A DNA stretch of 8,428 bases from assembly GCA_039590215.1 (NCBI GenBank), contig JBDHFX010000065.1:1-8428 (forward strand), in the 5' to 3' direction. The notes beneath the pieces were generated by a model. That model worked only from the letters and a program-made list of their open reading frames with translations, was not told the origin of the DNA and did no database searches. Position numbers and translations under genes: made by a program. This stretch comes from CAMYLR01 sp039590215 (GTDB taxonomy: Bacteria; Gemmatimonadota; Gemmatimonadetes; JACCXV01; JAHWKZ01). Shown here one piece after another: positions 1-6,331 of this stretch; within the stretch, counting starts at the first letter, position 1; each line of letters starts with the position of its first letter.

Positions 1-2
1 CC

Positions 3-803
3 GCCCTCTGGTACTGGGCGAGCTTTAGGCGCGAGAAGGGAACAGGTCCCGAGGTCAAGGGCTATCCGCGGTTCGGCTACCATGGACTGACAGACGCTCT
101 GGTTTCCTCGCTCAGGGAACGCGGCGGCCGGCTGTTAGAGAACACGCCGGTCGAGAGGTTAGAGCTCGATTCCGATGATCGGCCGGTAGTCACCACGGCG
201 GGTGGGAAACAGCGGTATGATCGGGTCATCAGCACGGTGCCGCTCGTTCAACTGCGCCATATCTGCGGGAACGGAAAACTCGGCGACCGGTTGGCCCACG
301 CCGATCCTGGTATCGACTACCAAGGAGTGATGAACGTCCTTGTACTACTCGACCGATCATTGACGTCGCATTACTGGATGCCGATTGTCGAAAGCGAGGT
401 CCCTTTCGATGGAGTCGTGGAAACCACCCGTGTGCTCGATCTAGAAGACACCGGCGGGCACCACTTGGTGTACTTGTTGAACTACGTGCACCGGGACGAC
501 CCGTTGTTCAACCGCGAGCCGGAGCGTGTGATCGACGAGTATGTCAACGCCTTATTGAAACTCTTCCCCGACCTCAGCCGAGACTCCATAAGGGCGAGCT
601 TCCTGTTCAAGGCTCCGTTTGTCGAGCCACTCTACTCGCCGGGATACGGAAGCCGGAAACCGCCAGCCGAGCTAGTGCCGGGCCGAGTCTATCTGGCAAC
701 CACCGCTCAGGTGTACCCAAGAGTTACTTCTTGGAACAGTTCCACCGCAGTTGCCGAGGAAACCGTGAATCAGATGTGCCAGTCTGTGGCGGAAATCTCA
801 TGA
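3..803 (+). CDS. FAD-dependent amine-oxidase / protoporphyrinogen-oxidase-like oxidoreductase, 5'-truncated
   Basis: The reading frame is open from the window edge to the TGA at 801-803, giving 266 visible residues. There is no good internal start, so the N-terminal dinucleotide-binding part lies outside the window. Visible residues 28-54 (GLTDAL..LRERGG, then a VERLE strand) match the substrate/FAD-domain segment of HemY-like flavin oxidases, where a helix is followed by a strand feeding an 'R-V-I-S-T-V-P' turn. The C-terminal stretch around visible residues 228-240 (GRVYLATTAQVYPR) matches the final FAD-contacting loop of the family. Relatives of this type are common in polysaccharide clusters, usually with unknown substrate; some resemble UDP-galactopyranose mutase. 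No membrane segment is visible. The stop overlaps the next start by 4 nt, so it is cotranslated with the deacetylase. Seen: frame and motifs. Inferred: a role in modifying a sugar or lipid-linked sugar. The specific reaction is unknown; a heme-pathway role is unlikely in this context. Confidence 0.8.
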   Translation, partial: ALWYWASFRREKGTGPEVKGYPRFGYHGLTDALVSSLRERGGRLLENTPVERLELDSDDRPVVTTAGGKQRYDRVISTVPLVQLRHICGNGKLGDRLAHADPGIDYQGVMNVLVLLDRSLTSHYWMPIVESEVPFDGVVETTRVLDLEDTGGHHLVYLLNYVHRDDPLFNREPERVIDEYVNALLKLFPDLSRDSIRASFLFKAPFVEPLYSPGYGSRKPPAELVPGRVYLATTAQVYPRVTSWNSSTAVAEETVNQMCQSVAEIS

Positions 804-1732
804 GACTCGTGGGTTTGTCGATCGACGTTGATTCAGTGGCCAGCCATCTGGAAGGCTACGGTTTCGAGCCCTCCGCAGATGATGGAGCGGCATATCGTGC
901 GGCAGTGCCGCGAATCATGAATCTCCTCGATTCGTTGGGCGCGAGGGCGACATTCTTCCTGATTGCCGACGAGGCCCGCCGTTATCCCGAGGTAGTGCGT
1001 CGAATCGTCACCCGGGGTCACGAAGTGGCCAGTCATTCCATGACTCACCGGTTGCCCTTCGCTCAACTCGCACCACGTGACTTGAGGCTCGAGGTGCGAG
1101 GGTCCAAGGTCTTGCTGGAAGAGCTAGCTGGGGGTCGAGTGAGCGGGTTTCGAGCGCCGAGTTGGGATAGCAACGAGGCGCTGCTCCACGAATTGGCGGC
1201 GGCCGGCTACCGTTACGACAGTTCTACGTATCCATCGATCTTGCAGCCGTTACTAAGAGCCGCTGTCGCCAGACGAAGTGTTTCCGAATCGCGTAGCGCG
1301 CGACGTGTATCGTGGCGTTCTGTGCTGGGATCGACCCGACCACATCTCGAACTCGCTAACGGACAATCGATCGCGGAGGTTCCGATGTGTACAACGCCGT
1401 TTCTGCGGCTGCCATACTATCACACGCTGCGGTTAGCCCTGCCTGGGGTCGTGTTTGGGTTTATTCGCCGGCTCGCACACATGCGTCGCAAGTGGGTCTG
1501 GTATCAACTTCATGCGATTGACGTTCTCGGGCTCGAGGAAGACGGGCTCGATCCGCGTATCGTGCGTCACCCTGGTATGAAGCACAGTCTCGAGAAGAAG
1601 CTGGGGCTGATAGCGGCAGAGGTTCGAACGCTCGGTCGCTGCGGTGACGTAGTCCCTTTGACCGAGTTGGTCGATGCATCATTCGGAGGCCAACTCCAGG
1701 CCGCCGATCAACCGTTGGTTGAGCGCGTATGA
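800..1732 (+). CDS. NodB-type polysaccharide deacetylase family protein
   Basis: This 310-residue protein is a metal-dependent carbohydrate deacetylase (CE4/NodB fold) predicted to remove an acetyl group from an N-acetyl sugar. Motif 1 is SIDVDS (residues 7-12), a variant of the usual TFDDG, carrying the catalytic and metal-binding aspartates. Motif 2 is SHSMTH (78-83) with the two metal-binding histidines H79 and H83. Motif 3 is GFRAPSWDS (116-124). Motif 4 is YDSS (139-142). H238 in LHAID supplies the late histidine. All key residues are present, so it should be active. There is no signal peptide and no convincing membrane anchor, so it probably acts in the cytoplasm, unlike secreted chitin or peptidoglycan deacetylases. 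I chose the ATG at 800 because it overlaps the upstream TGA (ATGA) and puts motif 1 right at the N-terminus; a farther in-frame ATG at 731 would sit deep in the upstream gene. A weak GGA lies about 6 nt upstream. The substrate is not deducible. Confidence 0.87.
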   Translation: MRLVGLSIDVDSVASHLEGYGFEPSADDGAAYRAAVPRIMNLLDSLGARATFFLIADEARRYPEVVRRIVTRGHEVASHSMTHRLPFAQLAPRDLRLEVRGSKVLLEELAGGRVSGFRAPSWDSNEALLHELAAAGYRYDSSTYPSILQPLLRAAVARRSVSESRSARRVSWRSVLGSTRPHLELANGQSIAEVPMCTTPFLRLPYYHTLRLALPGVVFGFIRRLAHMRRKWVWYQLHAIDVLGLEEDGLDPRIVRHPGMKHSLEKKLGLIAAEVRTLGRCGDVVPLTELVDASFGGQLQAADQPLVERV

Positions 1733-2967
1733 ACACCGACATCGTACTCCCAAGCGAGCGCGACGCGAGCGGCCGGAGCTTTGGTCTCGAGGAACGCACA
1801 TTGCTCCTCGAAGTGCTCGAGAGCGGCGTCCTCTTTGGTCCCAACGGCACGAAGGTTCAGGCGTTCGAAGCGGAAATAGCGGCTCTTCTCGGAATACGCT
1901 TCGCGCGGGCGGTGTCGTCAGGGTCGGCGGCGGTACACACGGCTCTCGCCGCGCTCGACATCGGTCCCGGCGAAGAGGTCATAACCACACCGATCACCGA
2001 CATGGGCGGGATCTCGCCGATCCTATGTCAGGGTGCGATTCCGGTTTTTGCGGATGTGGATCCGGAAACGCTCAACATCACCGCGGAAACGGTGGCCCAG
2101 AAGATCTCGGATCGGACCCGGGCGGTGATCGTCACACACCTGTTCGGAAACCCGTGTGAGATGGATCCGATCATGAAGCTGGCCAGCGAACGCGGCATTC
2201 CTTTGCTGGAGGATGCAGCGCAGGCGTATTTGGCGACGTATCGCGGCCGGTACGTGGGGACATTAGGCCAGATCGCAGCTTTCAGCCTACAGCAAACCAA
2301 ACAGATGACTTGCGGCGAAGGCGGCTTTGTGGTCACCGAGTCGGACGCGCTGGCGAGGCGCGCCCGGGTGTGGGCCGACAAGGGTTGGAACTATGACTCC
2401 GAGGCGCCCGACCATGAGTTCTTGGGCCTCAACTATCGCATGTCAGAGCTTCAGGGAGCGGTCGCACTGGCTCAGGTCAGAAAGCTCACCGCAATGGTGG
2501 AGAACCGTGTGCGGGTGGCTGAGATACTGCGTCAGAGATTGGACGGAGTAGCCGGGGTGCGGCCAGTGCCGGTCTTGGACCACGCGGTTGCCACTTACTG
2601 GCGCTTCCCGCTGCTAGTGGATTCGGAGGTCGTGCCCGGTGGGCCGGCCGCGTTGGCTAGTGAGCTCAAGTCATTGGGTGTCTGGAGCACTCCCAATTAC
2701 ATCCGTTACCCAGCGTTCATGTGCCGTCAGTTTCGAGAGCGTGTGACATTTGGGCAGAGCGACCACCCGTACTCGTTGCACGGCGACTATCCGCTGGAGA
2801 ATCTCGACGATTTTCCAGATTGCAAGACGGGTCTAGCGAGCGTGTTGGTCCTGCCCTGGACCGAACGCCACAACGAGACACACGCGGCATTCATCGCGGA
2901 ACGAGTAGCCGAGTCAGTAGAACGACTGGTCCGCGATTCGGGTCAGCCGGTCGGGCGATCAGGTTGA
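1729..2967 (+). CDS. DegT/DnrJ/EryC1/StrS family PLP-dependent sugar aminotransferase
   Basis: This 412-residue fold-type I PLP enzyme probably transfers an amino group from glutamate to a keto nucleotide sugar, the family's usual reaction. Visible features are SGSAAVH (64-70, cofactor phosphate loop), FADVDPETLNI (107-117), EDAAQA (161-166) with D162 expected to pair with the PLP ring nitrogen, and QQTKQMTCGEGGF (188-200) with K191 as the Schiff-base lysine. YRMSELQGAVALAQ is the usual dimer-interface segment. Because the lysine is kept, it is a true aminotransferase rather than a ColD-like dehydratase with His in that position. Length is near the family norm, with a slightly extended C-terminus. 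The ATG overlaps the upstream stop as ATGA and has only a weak Shine-Dalgarno, which suggests reinitiation. The Gfo/Idh/MocA oxidoreductase two genes downstream could supply the keto substrate, as WbpB does for WbpE. Which ring carbon is aminated cannot be told from sequence. Confidence 0.93.
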   Translation: MNTDIVLPSERDASGRSFGLEERTLLLEVLESGVLFGPNGTKVQAFEAEIAALLGIRFARAVSSGSAAVHTALAALDIGPGEEVITTPITDMGGISPILCQGAIPVFADVDPETLNITAETVAQKISDRTRAVIVTHLFGNPCEMDPIMKLASERGIPLLEDAAQAYLATYRGRYVGTLGQIAAFSLQQTKQMTCGEGGFVVTESDALARRARVWADKGWNYDSEAPDHEFLGLNYRMSELQGAVALAQVRKLTAMVENRVRVAEILRQRLDGVAGVRPVPVLDHAVATYWRFPLLVDSEVVPGGPAALASELKSLGVWSTPNYIRYPAFMCRQFRERVTFGQSDHPYSLHGDYPLENLDDFPDCKTGLASVLVLPWTERHNETHAAFIAERVAESVERLVRDSGQPVGRSG

Positions 2968-3722
2968 GCGCCACCCATCAGACCGTGATCGTGATCCCTG
3001 TGCTCAACGAGAGCGAGGCGATCGACCCGCTTTTCCAGAAGATCCTGACGCTGGTGGTAACACAGCGTGATATGTACCGCGTGGTTGTCGTCGACGGTGG
3101 TTCGACCGATGGTACGCTGGATCGCGTGGTCGAGTTCGAGGATCGTGTACCCATCGAGATCGTGACTCTGAAGCCGGGCTTGGGGCTCGGCGACGCGCTC
3201 GATGCCGGCCTCACCCGCGCAATCGATGGCGCCGATGTTGTAGTCACCATGGACGGTGACAACTCGCACGATCCAAGATTGATCGTTGACATGCTCGACC
3301 GAATACGTGCGGGAAGTGACGTTGTGGTGGCATCTCGTTTCGCACCCGGAGGCGCCGAGATCGGGGTTGCGCCTCATCGACGCTTGCTGAGCCACGCAGC
3401 AAGCTGGTTCCTGCGCACGGTGTTGCCGTTCCCACCCGTGCGCGACTATTCGAGCGGCTTCCGGGCCTATCGAGCGAAGACGCTGGCCGAGATCCGGTTG
3501 GTGCGCCAGCGCTTTGTCACCGAGAGCGGATTCGCCTGCATGCTGGAGCTTCTGCTCGAGCTACGCGCGAACGGTGCCCGACCGGACGAGGTTCCGCTCG
3601 TGCTGCGCTACGATCACAAGGCGAGTGACAGCAAGATGGACGTCCTGCCCACCGTTATGCGGTACCTGTCGTTGGTGTCTCGCCACGCGTTTCAGGGACG
3701 TCGATCGGAGGCCGGGGCATGA
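2964..3722 (+). CDS. GT2 glycosyltransferase, DPM1-like (polyprenyl-phosphate sugar synthase type)
   Basis: This 252-residue GT-A-fold glycosyltransferase contains VIVIPVLNE (8-16), VVVVDGGSTDGT (40-51) for nucleotide binding, and TMDGDNSHDP (95-104), whose D97-G-D99 is the metal-binding DxD and whose SHDP tail is typical of dolichol-phosphate-mannose synthases and relatives. VRDYSSGFRAYR (159-170) matches the conserved acceptor-loop segment of the same subgroup. It has no transmembrane segment, so it resembles the soluble catalytic subunit type, probably peripheral at the inner face of the membrane. The start is taken as TTG at 2964: it overlaps the upstream TGA as TTGA and places IPVLNE at the usual distance from the N-terminus. 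A farther ATG at 2721 would add about 80 residues that only read the aminotransferase gene in another frame. The likely role is transfer of a sugar from a nucleotide donor to polyprenyl phosphate; direct transfer to a glycan is the alternative. The GT-C enzyme encoded at 4572-6230 is a plausible user of its product. Confidence 0.9.
   Translation: MSATHQTVIVIPVLNESEAIDPLFQKILTLVVTQRDMYRVVVVDGGSTDGTLDRVVEFEDRVPIEIVTLKPGLGLGDALDAGLTRAIDGADVVVTMDGDNSHDPRLIVDMLDRIRAGSDVVVASRFAPGGAEIGVAPHRRLLSHAASWFLRTVLPFPPVRDYSSGFRAYRAKTLAEIRLVRQRFVTESGFACMLELLLELRANGARPDEVPLVLRYDHKASDSKMDVLPTVMRYLSLVSRHAFQGRRSEAGA
3707..3711 (+). promoter_or_regulatory. Shine-Dalgarno for the Gfo/Idh/MocA gene
   Basis: GGAGG lies 7 nt before the ATG at 3719, inside the end of the GT2 gene. 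It is the only strong ribosome-binding site inside the five-gene chain; the other internal starts have weak ones. It supports the ATG at 3719 and suggests that this last gene can be translated independently of coupling. Confidence 0.7.
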
Positions 3723-4672
3723 ACCTGGCGATCATCGGATGTGGGCGGATCGCGCACGCACACGCCGCGGCGATAACGGAACGCAGTGACGTCAACCTGA
3801 TTGCGGTCGTCGATCCGGTGGAAGAGAAGCGACGAGAGTTCGCCGAGACCTACGGTGGGCTACCCTGTGACAGCATCCAGGCGATGGTGGCTGAGGCTGC
3901 GCCCGACGCCGCCTGCCTGTGCACGCCGCCAGCGACACACCACGAAGGCGCTTTGGAGCTGCTCACCAGCGGTATCCACATGTTGTGTGAGAAGCCGCTC
4001 GCGATCTCCAGTGAGGAAGTTCAATCGATGGTCTCGCAAGCCAAGCACGCGAAACGAGTGCTCATGGTGTCGTCAAAGTTTCGGTTCGTGGAGGATCTTT
4101 GGGAGGCCCGCCGTCGGATCGAATCCGGCAAGATCGGTCCCTTGGTTCACGTCGAGGTGTCCTTTTGCTCACGCCTGCCGTTGGTCGATACGTGGCACAC
4201 CGAACCTGAGCTATCAGGTGGTGGCGTGGTCATGGATAATGGGCCGCATGCCTATGACGTGTTGTCGGTTCTGACGGGGGATCGTGAACCTCGGATCGTG
4301 GCGGCTGCATTCGGATCCCAGGTCGCCAACGATCGCGTTGAAGAGACCGCGGAGATCGTTTTTCGCGTTTCTGACGGCCCGCTCGGAAGGGTCGCGCTGT
4401 CGTGGGTGTATAACAGCGCGACTCTCGACTATGTCCATGTTCGCGGGAATCGTGGCGAGCTCCGAATTGCATGGGACGGTGGGCGGATCCGCTGTGAGGG
4501 GGGCGAGTGGGAGCGATTTGGCAGCGGTTATGACAAAGGTGACGCATTCAGGCGGATGTTGGATCGCTTTGTCACGAGTGCGCGCGACGAGGTGGATCCC
4601 GAGCCTCTCGATCGAGCGCTGGGCGCGGTAGCGTTTGTTGAAGCCGCATATCGGGTAGAGTCCCTCCAATAG
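3719..4672 (+). CDS. Gfo/Idh/MocA family NAD(P)-dependent sugar oxidoreductase
   Basis: This 317-residue two-domain dehydrogenase starts with a Rossmann fold: IIGCGRIAHAH (5-15) is the GxGxxA nucleotide loop and VVDP (30-33) ends beta-2. CTPPATHHEGA (68-78) and CEKPLA (90-95) follow; K92 of the EKP motif is the family's catalytic lysine. GGGVVMDNGPHAYD (167-180) carries the conserved D173, H177 and D180 of the substrate site. The family oxidises or reduces a hydroxyl/keto group on sugars or nucleotide sugars using a bound nicotinamide cofactor. Next to a DegT aminotransferase, a WbpB-like role (forming a keto nucleotide sugar for transamination) is the most economical inference, but the sequence does not settle the substrate. 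It is the last gene of the overlapping chain. Its C-terminus looks normal for the family, so the 101-nt overlap with the opposite-strand gene is not caused by read-through here. Confidence 0.92.
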   Translation: MNLAIIGCGRIAHAHAAAITERSDVNLIAVVDPVEEKRREFAETYGGLPCDSIQAMVAEAAPDAACLCTPPATHHEGALELLTSGIHMLCEKPLAISSEEVQSMVSQAKHAKRVLMVSSKFRFVEDLWEARRRIESGKIGPLVHVEVSFCSRLPLVDTWHTEPELSGGGVVMDNGPHAYDVLSVLTGDREPRIVAAAFGSQVANDRVEETAEIVFRVSDGPLGRVALSWVYNSATLDYVHVRGNRGELRIAWDGGRIRCEGGEWERFGSGYDKGDAFRRMLDRFVTSARDEVDPEPLDRALGAVAFVEAAYRVESLQ

Positions 4673-6230
4673 CGTCGTCATCTGGTTGCGCGCCATCGGG
4701 CGGTGTGATGCGTTCGTACCACGCGCCGCGGGGGCTCTCGCGCGTCTTGTGATATTGCAGCTCCAAGAACTTGGCCATCTGCGGTGAACGTTCCGGGATG
4801 ATGCGCGCAGCAAATCTGCTGACGTATATGTAGGTCGGGTATGCCGCCTCCAGTCCATCGAGGGCCCGCTGCCACATCTCGACAGACCAGTACTCCGGCG
4901 ACCATCCGTTCAACGCAATCGCAGCTGAACGCCCGGACAGGGCCTGGTAGCGTGGGTTGCCAAACACAAAGATGCTCCCCGGTCGGCTCTCCGGTTCGCC
5001 GAGAAAAGCGACCTCTCTCGGGATGTCTTCGTAACCCATATAGCGTGACGTTTGGAACTTGATCCGGTCGGTTGAAGCGACCGCAAAGCGAAACTCGACG
5101 AGTCGGTGCGTTTTGTAAATCCCGTTGGCCAGCGGGCCGGCTACGAGGATCAACAGCAACACCATGTACCGCCGGGGCCGATCTCTCCAACTGAATGTGA
5201 GAGTGTCTAGCCCCTCGGCAGCGAGAAGGCCGACCGGAACCGCGAAGATCAGAAAATGGTACGACCACCATACTTGCAATAGCGTCACCGGCACTGCAGC
5301 CAAGATCCACGCGAGCATCGCGATCGTGATCTGATCGGGTCGAGATCGAAACGGAAGGAGTCGCATCCCGGCAAGAACCAAGGGAGTGAAATAGAAGATC
5401 CCGAACCAACCGGTGGAGCGTAGCAACGAGAACAGGGATTGTTCGTTAACCCTGATTGATTGGAGGGGAAATACAAACGTGGTCCACACCACCAGCTCGA
5501 CGATGTCATGGTGAAAGATGTAGGCGATGAAGGGCAGGATGATGATTCCGACACCGATCGAGAGCAGGCCGATCGTTCGGACTGCGCGGCGCCGTTGACC
5601 GTTGATCAATGCCGGAAGCCAGACCGCGGCAACGATCGGAATCAGCATCAGCTTGAACATCAGCGCAACGCCGCCGGCCGCACCGGCTAGAATTAGCCGC
5701 AGGGCTGAGCGCTTTTCCGATGTCGAGTTGGCGAGCCAGGTGGCAAGGAAGAGTGGAAAGCCAACCAGAATCTCGACCTGAGTCAGGTGGGAAGCCCGAG
5801 CACCGAGATAGTAGGTCCCAACAATCATCACCGGCGCTAGCCCAAGCGCGAGTGGTGTGCGGATGCGGTGCCGCATGGCGAGCACGACAGTGAGTGAAAA
5901 AACCAACCAATAGACAAGCTCGAACGAGTGCACGCCGATCTCGCTGAATCCAAAGAGCCATCCAGCAGCGAGATAGAAAAGGAAAATGCTGGGTTGTTTG
6001 GTATCCCAGGTGTCCCCGTACAGCACCGCGCCCTGGTCGAGCTGTTCGGCCATGAAAAGGAACAGCGATTGATCACCGTGGAACGGGTACGGAAGGTTGA
6101 GCAAACCAAGAACGGTCACGCCGCCTATCGCAAGCAGCGCTGCGTACCATGTTCGGGCGAGACCGGAGCCCTTATTCTTCCGGGGCAGGATGGCCTGTTT
6201 ATTGCTATATCTACCGTGGTCAGTGGGCAT
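4572..6230 (-). CDS. Multi-pass membrane GT-C-fold glycosyltransferase (GT39/GT83-like)
   Basis: This 552-residue integral membrane protein has roughly 11-12 hydrophobic segments between about residue 27 and residue 370, followed by a soluble domain of about 140 residues and a polar tail. The first external loop reads PFHGDQSLFLFMAEQL (49-64), then YGDTWDTKQPSIFLFY (71-86). An acidic residue (D53) just after TM1 and a K-x-P segment (K78, P80) are hallmarks of GT-C enzymes such as ArnT and protein O-mannosyltransferases, which use polyprenyl-phosphate sugars on the outer face of the membrane. The ATG at 6230 is preceded by a run of six G and GGAG with 6 nt spacing, a strong ribosome-binding site. 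The gene is oriented against the glycan chain on its left and diverges from wecB on its right. The last ~33 codons lie inside the Gfo/Idh/MocA gene; that tail (after about residue 510) is polar, Arg/Pro-rich and probably dispensable. Donor and acceptor are unknown. Confidence 0.85.
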   Translation of the reverse strand: MPTDHGRYSNKQAILPRKNKGSGLARTWYAALLAIGGVTVLGLLNLPYPFHGDQSLFLFMAEQLDQGAVLYGDTWDTKQPSIFLFYLAAGWLFGFSEIGVHSFELVYWLVFSLTVVLAMRHRIRTPLALGLAPVMIVGTYYLGARASHLTQVEILVGFPLFLATWLANSTSEKRSALRLILAGAAGGVALMFKLMLIPIVAAVWLPALINGQRRRAVRTIGLLSIGVGIIILPFIAYIFHHDIVELVVWTTFVFPLQSIRVNEQSLFSLLRSTGWFGIFYFTPLVLAGMRLLPFRSRPDQITIAMLAWILAAVPVTLLQVWWSYHFLIFAVPVGLLAAEGLDTLTFSWRDRPRRYMVLLLILVAGPLANGIYKTHRLVEFRFAVASTDRIKFQTSRYMGYEDIPREVAFLGEPESRPGSIFVFGNPRYQALSGRSAAIALNGWSPEYWSVEMWQRALDGLEAAYPTYIYVSRFAARIIPERSPQMAKFLELQYHKTRESPRGAWYERITPPDGAQPDDDAIGGTLPDMRLQQTLPRPALDREARDPPRRAHS

Positions 6231-6236
6231 TCGGCT

Positions 6237-6244
6237 CTCCCCCC
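6237..6244 (-). promoter_or_regulatory. Shine-Dalgarno of the GT-C gene
   Basis: Read on the minus strand this is a run of six G followed by AG, placing GGAG 6 nt before the ATG at 6230. It fixes the start of the membrane glycosyltransferase. Confidence 0.7.
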
Positions 6245-6280
6245 GTAGGTCGGATGCTGAACGAAAGTACCAAAATACCC

Positions 6281-6299
6281 GGATGACGAGTCGTCATCC
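6281..6299. repeat. Perfect 9-bp inverted repeat with 1-nt centre (candidate operator or hairpin)
   Basis: The arms are GGATGACGA (6281-6289) and TCGTCATCC (6291-6299), exact reverse complements around a single G at 6290. A symmetric site of 19 bp between two divergent genes is what a dimeric transcription factor would bind. It lies just upstream of the possible minus-strand -10 box. As RNA it could not close with a 1-nt loop without losing the innermost pairs, so a DNA operator is the more natural reading. No regulator is encoded in the window and no second copy was seen. Confidence 0.5.
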
Positions 6300-6331
6300 C
6301 CGTCACTTGCGATGAGAGCCGGGGTAGGACC

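Larger units (their letters stand above)
6231..6331. promoter_or_regulatory. Divergent intergenic spacer between the GT-C gene and wecB
   Basis: This 101-nt spacer must hold the promoter(s) for at least one of the two divergent genes unless wecB is read from farther away. On the minus strand a TATTTT (6277-6272) could be a -10 box, but no good -35 sits at the right distance. No clear plus-strand promoter was found. The AT-richer stretch at 6260-6277 is the likeliest promoter core. The spacer also contains the palindrome annotated separately. Confidence 0.35.

Noticed and set aside
731..799. In-frame upstream ATG that would lengthen the deacetylase by 23 residues
   Set aside because: It lies well inside the FAD-oxidoreductase gene, the added residues look unconserved, and ATG 800 gives the ATGA overlap used throughout the chain.
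800..1732. Exosortase-associated (XrtA/PEP-CTERM) deacetylase
   Set aside because: Motif 1 and the C-terminal part do not look like that subgroup, and no exosortase or PEP-CTERM gene is present.
2721..2963. Long N-terminal extension of the GT2 gene
   Set aside because: It reads the aminotransferase gene in another frame; the GT2 fold begins at residues 8-16 after TTG 2964.
4214..4858. Minus-strand frame of 214 codons across the Gfo/Idh/MocA gene end
   Set aside because: No recognisable motif; it overlaps the EKP-type dehydrogenase and the GT-C tail, both better supported.
4678..5409. Long minus-strand frame of 243 codons inside the GT-C gene
   Set aside because: It is a frame shadow: Arg/Ser/Pro/His-rich with no domain motif, fully inside a gene with clear membrane helices and GT-C motifs.
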